A stretch of 64,000 nucleotides of DNA from Segatella copri (lineage in GTDB: Bacteria; Bacteroidota; Bacteroidia; Bacteroidales; Bacteroidaceae), in NCBI RefSeq assembly GCF_019249655.2, contig NZ_CP137557.1:51001-115000 (forward strand), in the 5' to 3' direction. A model generated the notes under the pieces. The model made no database searches and was not told where the DNA came from. It worked only from the letters and a program-made list of their open reading frames with translations. Below are positions 1 through 8,081 of this stretch, piece by piece. The position numbers and the translations under genes were made by a program. Positions within the stretch are counted from its first letter, which is position 1. Each line of letters opens with the position of its first letter.

Positions 1-2
1 CC

Positions 3-38
3 TTCTCGAGTTTCGGACACGACATCAGTAACCCATAA
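3..38 (+). CDS. C-terminal tail of an upstream protein (partial)
   Basis: Frame 3 is open from the window edge and ends FSSFGHDISNP-stop, 13 bases before the fimbrial anchor gene. It is probably the end of the preceding gene of the same operon. Too short to assign a family; the other two forward frames also stop within 50 bases, so the frame choice is tentative. Confidence 0.3.
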   Translation, partial: FSSFGHDISNP

Positions 39-51
39 AACAAGATAGATA

Positions 52-966
52 ATGAAAGCAAAAAGAATATTTAATATTTGGTTATGGGTGCTGCTATGCG
101 TCCCATGCCTGTTGGCAAGTTGCGACCATGATGTTCATGATGGTGAGGATGAGGGTGGCTTGTCTGTATCGCTCACCTGGGCAGATGAAGCCGACCAAGG
201 TACGGAAGTGAAGGACGTGAAACTCTGGATATTCAATGCCGATGACGGTTCGCTTGTAGAGGAAAAACATGATGGCAGTGCGCAGGAGGTGGCAAGCCAA
301 CGCTTTGCTCTTCCTGTAGGACATTATCAGATTCTGGCTGCCACCAACCTTATTGAACCGTTTTTTATCGGTGAGGCTACAAGGGCACCCCTCAATATGA
401 AACAGCTCATGTTTGGATTGTCCAATCCAAGTGCCTCTCCCGACCATGCCTATTATGGTGTCACGGACATCGGTATAGACAAATTAAATGTCAACTACAT
501 AACAAAAAATGAAATGCGACATATACTTGCAGAATTGACCATCTTCATTGAAGGAGTTCCTGACAATTTTGCAATGATAGGCAAGGTTCTGAATGTGGCA
601 ACCGGGCTCCTGCCCCTGCAAAAGAATGAGGATGGAACATTCGGGACGGCAAGCTATACCAAGGAAGAGTGTGATATACCTTTGAGAATTGCAGTGCCTG
701 GCGAAACTTTAAAAACGGAAACATTACGCTTGATGCCGACAGCCAATGGTTTACATACCACCAAGTTGTTTATCCAACTGATTTCTCCTGGGGGAGTAGT
801 TAGCAACTACGACATCGAAGCTCCTGTCATGAAGTCTGGCGGCAAGTACAAGATAAACTTGGAATTTGAGGAGATGAAACCTTACATGTATCTTACGAGC
901 ACGAAGATAGATGATTGGACTGAGGAATGGATATACCGTGGTGAAATCCTGAATCCTGAAGATTAA
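52..966 (+). CDS. FimB/Mfa2-family fimbrial anchor lipoprotein
   Basis: 304 aa. A lipoprotein signal peptide ends in LLASC with Cys24 as the lipidated residue, so the protein should sit in the outer membrane. The body resembles the FimB/Mfa2 family (two transthyretin-like beta domains), whose members anchor and terminate type V fimbriae: LWIFNADDG in the first domain, then RHILAELTIFIEG, a typical strand of the second domain. It is first of four same-strand genes with gaps of 30-60 bases, the other three being fimbrillins, which fits an anchor-plus-pilin operon. No promoter lies in the 51 visible upstream bases, so the operon probably starts outside the window. Family call firm, exact role inferred. 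Confidence 0.85.
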   Translation: MKAKRIFNIWLWVLLCVPCLLASCDHDVHDGEDEGGLSVSLTWADEADQGTEVKDVKLWIFNADDGSLVEEKHDGSAQEVASQRFALPVGHYQILAATNLIEPFFIGEATRAPLNMKQLMFGLSNPSASPDHAYYGVTDIGIDKLNVNYITKNEMRHILAELTIFIEGVPDNFAMIGKVLNVATGLLPLQKNEDGTFGTASYTKEECDIPLRIAVPGETLKTETLRLMPTANGLHTTKLFIQLISPGGVVSNYDIEAPVMKSGGKYKINLEFEEMKPYMYLTSTKIDDWTEEWIYRGEILNPED

Positions 967-1026
967 GCGACCCTCTCATTTTGCAAGAATCAAAACAAGA
1001 ATATAAACATAAAATAGTAAAAGACA

Positions 1027-1941
1027 ATGAAAAAGAAAACTTATCTCTTTGCCCTGATGGCAATGGTTTTGACATTGGGCAGTTGTTCTGACAACGAGAA
1101 TGGTATCGGAGGCGAGACCTCCCAGTACATCACCGTTTCTACCAGTATCGGCAATATGACACGTGTTGCCACAGATGAGAAGGGTGGACAAACCTTTGAA
1201 GAGGGTGATGAAATCAGTGTGTATGCCTGGACTGGCGATGCAACTGTTGCTCCAGAGACAAGCGAGCGTGTGGTGAATAACGCCATCAACAAGTTGACTA
1301 ACGGTTCATGGGTATCCACTCCACAGATGCTTTGGAAGAACAACCGTGACAAGCATTATTTCATCGGTGTCTATCCAACTGCAGCAATATCCGACCTTTC
1401 TGCCGGAGAATATACATTCGATGAGACAAAGCAAGTGGAAAGCGACCTCTTGGTGGCAGTCAACAAAGATGGCTTATCCTATAATGTCGATGAACCGCAA
1501 ACAGTTCCTCTTACCTTTACCCATGTAATGGCAAAACTTGTGGTGAACCTTACCTATAAGAATCAATGGGGAACAGAGGGACCTACCGTAGATAAGGTAG
1601 CTGTAGGCAATGCCGCAAAAAAAGCAACCGTCAATTATCTGACCAAGGTTGTCACCCCATCTACTGTAGCAGAAGATAAAGCCGACTTCGACATGCCAGC
1701 TTTAACTGCCAACAAGCAATATACTTCCATCATCATCCCGCAGGATGGTGTTCAGAAGATTACCATCACCATTGGCGGAAAGGACTTCATCTACGACAAC
1801 GGTACTCCTTTCAAGTTTGAGAGTGGCAAGATTACTACCATCAACCTGGAGGTAGGACGTGATATCATAAAACTTGGCGATGTAAACATCTCCGACTGGG
1901 GTTCTACAGGCGAACCTATCAAGGGTGAGGCCTACGATTAA
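1027..1941 (+). CDS. Fimbrillin family lipoprotein (candidate pilin)
   Basis: 304 aa. Signal peptide with lipobox LGSC (Cys20). The fold markers of the Mfa-like/fimbrillin family are visible: an early strand ending NMTRVATD, a middle PLTFTHVMAKLVVNL segment and the C-terminal motif NISDWGS. Arg46 lies in a TR motif at the position where type V pilins of Porphyromonas are cut by an arginine protease after lipid-dependent export, so cleavage there would free a strand-accepting groove for polymerisation. Follows the anchor gene by 60 bases and precedes a paralogue by 33, so it is part of one transcript. Probably a shaft subunit; this is inferred from order and size. Confidence 0.85.
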   Translation: MKKKTYLFALMAMVLTLGSCSDNENGIGGETSQYITVSTSIGNMTRVATDEKGGQTFEEGDEISVYAWTGDATVAPETSERVVNNAINKLTNGSWVSTPQMLWKNNRDKHYFIGVYPTAAISDLSAGEYTFDETKQVESDLLVAVNKDGLSYNVDEPQTVPLTFTHVMAKLVVNLTYKNQWGTEGPTVDKVAVGNAAKKATVNYLTKVVTPSTVAEDKADFDMPALTANKQYTSIIIPQDGVQKITITIGGKDFIYDNGTPFKFESGKITTINLEVGRDIIKLGDVNISDWGSTGEPIKGEAYD

Positions 1942-1974
1942 CTTTCTTAAAATTAAAACATAAAATTCGACAAT

Positions 1975-2967
1975 ATGAAAGCAATTAAAATATTAACAAT
2001 GGCAGCTTTGGCAACGGCAGTTTTTGCCAGCTGCTCCAACGATGAGGATTTGGCACAGAGCAATTATCCAATGGATAATGTGGTTAGAATCACGACTAGT
2101 GTAGATGGCATGAATACCCGTGCTTCTTACGGAAACAGTACGGACAAGCTTAAATCGTTTGGCTTCTGCATCAAAAATGCTAATAGCGAAAAATATACCT
2201 ATGATAATATCAAGGTAACAAAGGAAGGCAACAATTGGAATCCTGCTACCCAAATGTTGTGGCAGAATTCAACTACCGCTGTTGACATTCTGGCTTATGC
2301 GCCATATCAGGAGACTACCGAAGATGCAAATGGCAAAGTTAAAGTCTTCGGAAAGTCAGATTATGCCTTTTCTGTACAAGCGGATCAAAGCGATGCTGAA
2401 GACTATTCATCCGACCTTATTGTATATAAGCAAACGGGATTCACGCCTGGTTCGGAATTGAATACCAGCAAAGCGGTTGATGTCGCATTCACCCATCTTC
2501 TCAGTCAGCTGAATCTCACTATCGAGTTAAGAGACCAGTTTAATCAGGATGAAAAAAAACCTGTTACGGAAGCAACCGTAACTGATGTCAAGGTGAATGG
2601 CACCATTATCAGCAGCAAAGTGGATTTCTCAGCAAGTCCTATAAGTGTTCAAGTTGACGATACCCAGGAAGCAACCGCCATTACTCCAGAAACTACAGAA
2701 TTCAAGGCGGCTGGTAAAACAACCGACCATGCTGCCTTCAACTATTCTGCCATTGTGATTCCGCAGACCGTTACTGCTGGTAATTTCAGTATTTCGTTCA
2801 AAGTGGATGGCACTGATTACATCTGGACATCCACCAGCGATGTGAATTTTGTATCTGGTAACAAACATCAGTTGAGTCTGCTGGTTGGTAAGGATGTAGT
2901 GCAGGTAAAAGGTATAACTGCAACGCCTTGGGGAAAAGAAAACATTACCCAAGGAGAGACTGATTAA
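1975..2967 (+). CDS. Fimbrillin family lipoprotein (candidate pilin)
   Basis: 330 aa. Lipoprotein signal with FASC lipobox (Cys20), then a TR motif at Arg49 (GMNTRASYG), matching the candidate maturation site in the genes on both sides. Mid-protein VAFTHLLSQLNLTIEL is the family's conserved strand, and the C-terminus carries ITATPWGKEN. Sequence divergence from the upstream paralogue is high apart from these anchors, as usual for surface pilins under antigenic selection. Probably an accessory or shaft subunit of the same fimbria. The start is the first ATG after a 33-base gap and directly precedes a basic signal peptide. Confidence 0.83.
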   Translation: MKAIKILTMAALATAVFASCSNDEDLAQSNYPMDNVVRITTSVDGMNTRASYGNSTDKLKSFGFCIKNANSEKYTYDNIKVTKEGNNWNPATQMLWQNSTTAVDILAYAPYQETTEDANGKVKVFGKSDYAFSVQADQSDAEDYSSDLIVYKQTGFTPGSELNTSKAVDVAFTHLLSQLNLTIELRDQFNQDEKKPVTEATVTDVKVNGTIISSKVDFSASPISVQVDDTQEATAITPETTEFKAAGKTTDHAAFNYSAIVIPQTVTAGNFSISFKVDGTDYIWTSTSDVNFVSGNKHQLSLLVGKDVVQVKGITATPWGKENITQGETD

Positions 2968-2998
2968 AGATTTGTTTGACATTTAAAATAGACAAGAT

Positions 2999-4477
2999 AT
3001 GAAGATTACAAAATATATGGGAGCATTTGCAGTTATAGCAATGCTTGCCGCTTGCTCTACTGATGACGAGCAGAGCGCTAACACTGCCGCTAATGAGGTG
3101 AAGATTGCTGCCACCGTTGGTGGAAACAGCATTTTTACCCGTAGCAATCCATTGGGTACAAAAGCGGAACAAGAAAGCTTTAATGAGAACGATGCCATCA
3201 GCGTAACGACTGAGGGTAAAACCGTGGTTTATACCAAAAATAAGGACGGGCAATGGGCGAATGCGAATGACTATCTGGTCTGGACGGGTAATGCCCAGAC
3301 TTTCGAGGCTTGTTATCCAGGGAATTCCACCAATTCAATCTCTACAGGTTATGTCGCAGCAGACCAATCTACAATTGAGAAAATTGCTCTGTCTGATTAT
3401 ATGACATGCAGAAAAGAGATAGAAAAGAAAGATATTCCTACCGACAGACAGTTGACATTGAACTTGGAACGCCAGACGGCTCGCGTCATAGTCAAAGTAA
3501 GTGCTTTTGGAAATGAGTTCGAAGGACTGAACCCTACACTTTCTGTCGTAGAAGTTTATTCTAAACTGAAAGTTCCAGCAGGAGAAGGTGACAGCTACGA
3601 AGCTATCAAAGCTTGTAAAAAAGAAGAAAATGGCAGCAATGTATTCTATGCTTTGGTATCTCCAGGAACAGGCAATGATGCAGAGAAATTCCTCAAACTC
3701 ACTGTGACATACAATGATGGTGATGGCAAACCTACTCAGACTAAAGTTCTGGATGTAACTGGAATTCCTGCTCTTGACAAAGCTATGAGCTATACCTATG
3801 ATGTAAAAATAGGTAAGGACAAAGCTACAATAGGAAGTGTAAGTGTTACGGATTGGGGTCCTGGCGATGACATTACTGGTGGCGATGCAGTAACAACTAC
3901 AGAAAATGCCGTACTAATTATAAAAAATGCTTTGGCTGCGGGAAATACGAACATTGAAATCAGAAATTTGCCTGCAAATGCAGATAATAGTGTGTTTAAT
4001 GCTATAAGAGAAGCTCTAAGCAGTGCAAGTGAAGGCAGTATAGATTTAACTGTTTACGGAGTTGAGGCTTTGCCGTATAGTGCATTTTTGAATTGTAAAC
4101 CGCTGAAAGTTATTAACTTACCAGATGTAAAGAGTATAGAGTCGGTGGCTTTTCAGGATTGTATTGGTCTTAAAACAATCTATGCTCCGAGAGTTTCATT
4201 TATAAATGACCTTGCCTTTGCCGATTGTCCAAAACTAAATTCGGTGACATTAGGTAATATTTCCGCTGCAGGTTTCAGTATCTTTGATAATGTATTTACT
4301 GAAAGTGTAGATTTAACTTTGTCAAAAGATCAAAAGGTTATGACAAAAAAAGATATTGATGCGTGGCAATCTGATGAATCTGAGAAGTATGCAGATTCTC
4401 CGGATCATAAACGACGACAATTTCTTGGAAAAATATTCCACTCCATAAAATGTGGACGTAAAACATATCCTCAATAA
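2999..4477 (+). CDS. Fimbrillin with C-terminal BspA-like leucine-rich repeats
   Basis: 492 aa. Residues 1-290 look like a fimbrillin: lipobox LAAC (Cys19), TR motif at Arg48, and SVTDWGPGDD near residue 285. The last 200 residues are different and contain BspA/LRR_5-type repeats (SAFLNCKPLKVINLPD, VAFQDCIGLKTIYAP, LAFADCPKLNSVTLG). Such repeats in oral Bacteroidetes and Trichomonas surface proteins bind host ligands, so a role as a fimbrial tip adhesin is plausible, supported by its place as last gene of the operon. The repeat part ends IDAWQSDESEKYADS, a usual closing segment. The fimbrillin-LRR fusion is seen directly; adhesion is inference. Confidence 0.8.
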   Translation: MKITKYMGAFAVIAMLAACSTDDEQSANTAANEVKIAATVGGNSIFTRSNPLGTKAEQESFNENDAISVTTEGKTVVYTKNKDGQWANANDYLVWTGNAQTFEACYPGNSTNSISTGYVAADQSTIEKIALSDYMTCRKEIEKKDIPTDRQLTLNLERQTARVIVKVSAFGNEFEGLNPTLSVVEVYSKLKVPAGEGDSYEAIKACKKEENGSNVFYALVSPGTGNDAEKFLKLTVTYNDGDGKPTQTKVLDVTGIPALDKAMSYTYDVKIGKDKATIGSVSVTDWGPGDDITGGDAVTTTENAVLIIKNALAAGNTNIEIRNLPANADNSVFNAIREALSSASEGSIDLTVYGVEALPYSAFLNCKPLKVINLPDVKSIESVAFQDCIGLKTIYAPRVSFINDLAFADCPKLNSVTLGNISAAGFSIFDNVFTESVDLTLSKDQKVMTKKDIDAWQSDESEKYADSPDHKRRQFLGKIFHSIKCGRKTYPQ

Positions 4478-4554
4478 CAATTTAGAAATTAATAACATTA
4501 GATAAACTCCTAAGCTGGGCAGGAGTATTAGGTGCTCAGCAATTATATTTACCC

Positions 4555-4616
4555 GCACCTCACGGGAAACGACAAGGGTCTATATGCCACGATGACAAGT
4601 GGCGTATAGACCCTTC
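4555..4616. repeat. Hairpin repeat, copy 1, downstream of the fimbrial operon
   Basis: A 17-bp stem (AAGGGTCTATATGCCAC against GTGGCGTATAGACCCTT, one G-T pair, 8-base loop) preceded by CACGGGAAACGAC. It ends in CTTCATC rather than a long T-run, but could act as a terminator for the fimbrial operon. A near-identical copy lies at 5533-5593. Confidence 0.8.
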
Positions 4617-4874
4617 ATCGTACCCTGATGTCTGTTTGGTGGATAATATGGCTGTATGGTGGTTTCGTGCTACCTGTTTTCATGGTTTGAAGTACCTTTG
4701 CGTTAATCGTGAGGTGCTCAAACAAAATTATATTATGAGAACAGAAATGAAAGCATCAAACGAGTGTTTGTACCCTACCGATGTATTCTTGATTAGTTGC
4801 GGTATGGGATGGCTATCCTTTATCTTATAAAATACGGGAATCCAAACTTTTCCCGAAACTTTTCTCCCGTTTTC
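4617..4874. other. Intergenic stretch without a supported gene
   Basis: The stretch between the first hairpin copy and the next promoter holds a 64-codon open frame (4636-4830) with no recognisable domain, no promoter just upstream and low-complexity translation. I see no convincing gene. Confidence 0.5.
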
Positions 4875-4905
4875 TTTGCGTTTTCAAAATAAAGTCGTAA
4901 CTTTG
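4875..4905 (+). promoter_or_regulatory. Promoter of the DUF4160/DUF2442 pair
   Basis: TTTG at 4875-4878, 19 bases, then TAACTTTG at 4898-4905, matching the Bacteroidota -33/-7 consensus. The segment AAAATAAAGTCGTAACTTTG recurs at the Rpn-family gene promoter near 7734 on the other strand. A strong AAGGAGG site follows at 4925-4931, 5 bases before the ATG, which is unusual for this phylum. Confidence 0.75.
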
Positions 4906-4936
4906 CAATCAAGATAGATTAAAAAAGGAGGTTGCG

Positions 4937-5239
4937 ATGCCAAAGATATTTGAATACTTCGGATTTATCTTTCTGTTCTATTCAAATGAGCATGAACCAA
5001 TACACGTTCATGTAATGAAGGATGGACATGAAGCTATTTTCGAGATAATATTAGAAAATGGTGAACTTGTTGAAATTCATAGAAGAACTTCTAGCAAGAT
5101 ACCACCTTTAAGTGAGAAGGATGCTGCTACAGCAGAAGCCTTTGTGAAGAAGTACTATAAGAATATAGTTGATAAATGGGTAAACTTCTTTATTTATAAG
5201 AAAAGAATACGTTCAACTAAAATAACGAAGAAATTATGA
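4937..5239 (+). CDS. DUF4160 domain protein
   Basis: 100 aa, cytosolic. N-terminal signature PKIFEYFGFIFLFYSNEHEPIHVHVM and the acidic-basic stretch after it are typical of DUF4160. The family has no established biochemical function; it is very often paired with a DUF2442 protein, an arrangement resembling toxin-antitoxin or small regulatory pairs, but I know of no proof for this member. The C-terminus is basic (FFIYKKRIRSTKITKKL), suggesting nucleic-acid contact. The stop overlaps the next start (ATGA), so the two are translationally coupled. The start is fixed by a strong Shine-Dalgarno site. Confidence 0.85.
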   Translation: MPKIFEYFGFIFLFYSNEHEPIHVHVMKDGHEAIFEIILENGELVEIHRRTSSKIPPLSEKDAATAEAFVKKYYKNIVDKWVNFFIYKKRIRSTKITKKL

Positions 5240-5484
5240 ACTTAAGTATCGTTTCTGCAAAATATGTGGCGCCATTAAAAGTTGAATTACACTTTAATGA
5301 TGACACCATTAAGACGATAGATGTAGGTGCTTTTATCAGAAATCACCCACATCCGCAATATAACTCTTACTTGAATGAAAGCAAATTCAAAAAGTTCAAG
5401 ATAGAGTTTGGTAATATCGTTTGGGGAAAGAATTGGGATTTGATATTTCCAATAGATAAGTTATATGCTGGTGTTTGCTGCTGA
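5236..5484 (+). CDS. DUF2442 domain protein
   Basis: 82 aa. Resembles DUF2442: a short beta-rich N-terminus (VSAKYVAPLKVELHFNDD), then a central IDVGAFIR and a closing IVWGKNWDLIFPIDKLY, the usual end motif of this family. It overlaps the DUF4160 gene by 4 bases and must be co-expressed with it. Function unknown; the pairing itself is the best hint. The cassette is bracketed by two copies of one hairpin repeat, which may reflect acquisition as a unit. Confidence 0.82.
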   Translation: MNLSIVSAKYVAPLKVELHFNDDTIKTIDVGAFIRNHPHPQYNSYLNESKFKKFKIEFGNIVWGKNWDLIFPIDKLYAGVCC

Positions 5485-5532
5485 ACAAGAAAAGAATATT
5501 GTATAAGTCCTTAATACAGTGTTTTTTTACAG

Positions 5533-5593
5533 CACTTCACGGGAAACGACAAGGGTCTATATGCCACGATGAACAGGAGGCGTATAGACCCTT
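5533..5593. repeat. Hairpin repeat, copy 2, downstream of the DUF2442 gene
   Basis: Same element as 4555-4616: CACGGGAAACGAC, then a 15-bp stem AAGGGTCTATATGCC / GGCGTATAGACCCTT with a 13-base loop. Differences from copy 1 are confined to the loop and one flank base. It lies between convergent genes and could terminate both. Confidence 0.8.
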
Positions 5594-5616
5594 GATTATA
5601 TGGAGATATTCGTAAT

Positions 5617-5973
5617 CTACATCTCCGCTTTCAGCAGCTTTATCTCCTCTGCCGTCAGCCCCGTCATATCCATGATAGACGCTTCATCCATACCCTTTGC
5701 CAGCATCTTCCTGGCAATCTCAAGGCTTCGCAGGTTCATGCCTTCAGCTCTGCCTTCTTCTCTACCTTGCTTCATTCCCTTTTCCATGCCTATTTCTATA
5801 CCTTCACGCTTGGCAGTGTCTACGGAATTCTTGATGTCGCGATATGCCATCTTGCTGGTCTCGTACTCCCTCATTTCCTGCGGAGTAAACTTGGCTATCT
5901 CGGCTTCCTCGAAGAGGCGGTCGAAGCCGAAGTCGGTCAGCAAGCTGATGTATCTTTCTTCTACCTGCTTCAT
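5617..5973 (-). pseudogene. Rpn/PDDEXK-family transposase, internally deleted remnant
   Basis: 118 codons from the ATG of MKQVEERYISLLTDFGF. The first 17 residues match the N-terminus of the intact paralogue at 6816-7706, then the text jumps straight to DRLFEEAEIAKFTPQEMREYE, which lies about 200 residues further on in that paralogue. The whole PD-(D/E)XK nuclease core is therefore missing, while the regulatory C-terminal tail (KREGIEIGMEKGMKQGREEG, then MDMTGLTAEEIKLLK) survives in frame. It cannot be a nuclease; whether the short protein is expressed as a partner or inhibitor of full-length copies is unknown. An upstream in-frame extension to 6138 has no family similarity. Confidence 0.75.
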
Positions 5974-6235
5974 ACGCTTTATGTTTTTATTTGTTATGCA
6001 AAGATTATGCCAGCGAGCGCAATGAAAGCTTGCTTTCTGATTGCCGAGCGCCGCACAATCTTCTGCAAAGATACGCTGAATATTTGTAACTTCCAAATCT
6101 TTCGCAAGGTTTGCCCCTTTAGCCCGTGCTTGAACCACATGCGAAAGTTCTGCAAATATAGTATTGTCAGACTCTCCTGACAGATGGAGAATTTAAACTA
6201 TATACTAGCGTTTCTGCAAAAAAAACAGTTTTTCC

Positions 6236-6266
6236 TTGGTATTTTCAGAGAAAAATCGTATATTTG
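6236..6266 (+). promoter_or_regulatory. Promoter of the second Rpn-family remnant
   Basis: TTG at 6236-6238, 20 bases, TATATTTG at 6259-6266: a good Bacteroidota promoter about 33 bases before the remnant's original ATG at 6299. Confidence 0.65.
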
Positions 6267-6298
6267 CCAACAGATATTAATTATCTCAATATTTGGCC

Positions 6299-6734
6299 AT
6301 GGGTAAATATATTAACCCCTTTACCGATTGGGGCTTCAAACGCCTCTTCGGATAAAAAAGCAGAAGAATGTGATAGTGATTTTGACAAATGGATTTATGT
6401 ATTAAAACATATGGAAGCATTAGAGAGAATGCCTTTTACGGCACAGAAAAAGATTTTCAAGCGCCTTGCTGAACTGGCAGATTCCCGCTGCCTGAGTCAG
6501 GAAGAGCAAGAAAAATATGATGAGAGCTTAAAGGCTGCCGATGATTACTACGGCGTCCTGATGAGTTATTACATGAATGGTATTGATGAAGGTGTTGCCA
6601 AAGGTGAAGCAAGGGGTAGCCATCATAAAAGTCTGGAAATTGCCAAAAAAATGATGGCAAAGGGTATGGATGAAAATACCATCATGGAAATAACGGGGTT
6701 AACCCAAGAAGAAATCAGAAAGTTGATATCATAG
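6299..6734 (+). pseudogene. Rpn/PDDEXK-family transposase, deleted and frameshifted remnant
   Basis: The ATG at 6299 opens MGKYINPFTDWGFKRLFG, the hallmark start of this family, and hits TAA right after it (6353-6355). The family C-terminal half (KWIYVLKHMEALERMPF, YYMNGIDEGVAKGEARG, MEITGLTQEEIRKLIS) continues in another frame to 6734. The catalytic core of roughly 150 residues is gone and the join is out of frame, so this is a dead gene. The deletion begins just after the GFKRLFG motif, almost the same point as in the neighbouring remnant at 5617-5973. A 156-codon frame spanning 6264-6734 is a by-product of the join. Confidence 0.8.
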
Positions 6735-6738
6735 ATAT

Positions 6739-6794
6739 GATAAAGAAATTTCCCCATCCTGCTTTCTCAAGCCGGATGGGGGAATTTCTTTATC
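6739..6794. terminator. Bidirectional terminator
   Basis: Left arm GATAAAGAAATTTCCCCATC pairs with GATGGGGGAATTTCTTTATC over 20 positions with one mismatch. It lies between the convergent remnant (6734) and the Rpn-family gene (stop at 6816). Confidence 0.8.
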
Positions 6795-6815
6795 TGTTAT
6801 TTCTGAGATAATATT

Positions 6816-7706
6816 TTATTTTTCTATCTGTTCCTGGGTAAGTCCGGAATACTTCATAATCAGATTGATGTCAACGCCATCAGCAAGCATGTTCCTGACA
6901 ATATCCAGGGCTTTCTGGTTCATTCCTAATTCCATACATATTTTCCTCCCTAGTTCTATACCCTCCGCAAGACCTTCTTGCTTCGCCGTATCAATGCAGT
7001 TCTTGATATCCCGATATGCCATCTTACTTGCTTCATACTCCCTCATTTCCTGAGGTGTGAAGTTGGCAATCTCGGCTTCCTCAAAGAGGCGGTCGAAAAC
7101 CTTGTCGCACAACTCCTTTGGGCGTTGGGTAAGTTTATAGAGGTTCTTCAGCGCATAAAGCCACTTCTCGTAGAGCGTTTCCAATTCTCCTAGTGTCTTA
7201 TTGAATTTAGCTAGTACTACATAGATAAACTCCTGCTTGTTGTAGGAAATCTTGTGGGTAGCGGTATTGCACAACTGTACATGATGGCGGGTATTCTCCT
7301 TGTCGAAGGCATCCTCATACATGTTGAAATTGAGTAGCGCAACAGTATAGACATGATTGATCTTGAAATCCCAGTCGTTCCCCTTGGGTGCCTGTTCACG
7401 GATAGGGAAGGTTGAGTAGAAAAGGGCGCGATCCTTGAAATACGCCTGATACGCATTTTGCATTTCTACAATGAATTTCTCGCCGTTTTCGCCCTCACAA
7501 TATACATCAAAGATGGCTCTGCGGTCGGTATAGACATCTCCCACGTGCTCTGGATTCAGATACGATACGTCCTTCACAACCTGTCTGCCATTAAACAAGC
7601 TGTTGAGAAAGCAAATGAGCAAATCCTTGTTCATTGCTGTTCCAAAAATTCGCTTGAAACCGAAGTCGGTCAGCAAGCTGATGTATCTTTCTTCTACCTG
7701 CTTCAT
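6816..7706 (-). CDS. Rpn family recombination-promoting nuclease / PDDEXK transposase
   Basis: 296 aa from MKQVEERYISLLTDFGFKRIFG. The PD-(D/E)XK core is complete: Asp in AIFDVYCEG, and the E-x-Q motif in FIVEMQNAY about residue 90. The C-terminal part (FTPQEMREYEASKMAYRDIKN, then a Glu/Gly-rich helix and YSGLTQEQIEK) matches the two remnants upstream. Family members such as E. coli RpnA are DNA endonucleases that promote RecA-independent recombination; variation of the C-terminal helix is typical. An upstream ATG at 7736 would add ten residues but overlaps the -7 element, so 7706 is preferred. Its neighbours show repeated decay of the same family here. Confidence 0.85.
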   Translation of the reverse strand: MKQVEERYISLLTDFGFKRIFGTAMNKDLLICFLNSLFNGRQVVKDVSYLNPEHVGDVYTDRRAIFDVYCEGENGEKFIVEMQNAYQAYFKDRALFYSTFPIREQAPKGNDWDFKINHVYTVALLNFNMYEDAFDKENTRHHVQLCNTATHKISYNKQEFIYVVLAKFNKTLGELETLYEKWLYALKNLYKLTQRPKELCDKVFDRLFEEAEIANFTPQEMREYEASKMAYRDIKNCIDTAKQEGLAEGIELGRKICMELGMNQKALDIVRNMLADGVDINLIMKYSGLTQEQIEK

Positions 7707-7733
7707 AATCATCTGTTTTAAATATCCATGCCG

Positions 7734-7764
7734 CAAAGTTACGACTTTATTTTCATATCTGCAA
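7734..7764 (-). promoter_or_regulatory. Promoter of the intact Rpn-family gene
   Basis: On the minus strand TTGC, 20 bases, TAACTTTG (complement at 7734-7741). The segment GAAAATAAAGTCGTAACTTTG is almost identical to the DUF4160 promoter at 4887-4905. Confidence 0.7.
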
Positions 7765-8060
7765 GGGATTTCTGGGAAAAGTTGCAGGAAAAGTCACTCC
7801 AAGGCAGTGAACAACTTTACCCAAGGCTTTGCCCAACTTTGCCCAAGGCTTTGGGTATTTATGCCCGAAATTGTCGGTTAAGTGTACTCGCGTTCTCGGG
7901 CGTCGGTGCTCACGTCCGTGGGCATGAATCCTCATGTACACGGGCAAATTATGCCTTTCTTCAGAATGTATCATGTTTTTCTTCAGGAATCACCATGTTT
8001 CCTTTTGGTTAAAGATATATAAAAATACAGCAAATATGTGGTGTTTCGAATAAAAAGTGA
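7765..8060. other. Intergenic stretch without a supported gene
   Basis: Contains the direct repeat CCCAAGGCTTTG (twice) and CGGGC-rich text, but no frame with a recognisable product. TAATTTTG at 8061-8068 just after it is a likely -7 element for the tRNA gene. Confidence 0.5.
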
Positions 8061-8081
8061 TAATTTTGCAATCCGAAACAC

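Noticed and set aside
4636..4830. 64-codon open frame after the fimbrial operon
   Set aside because: No domain, no start signal, and it sits between a hairpin repeat and a separate promoter.
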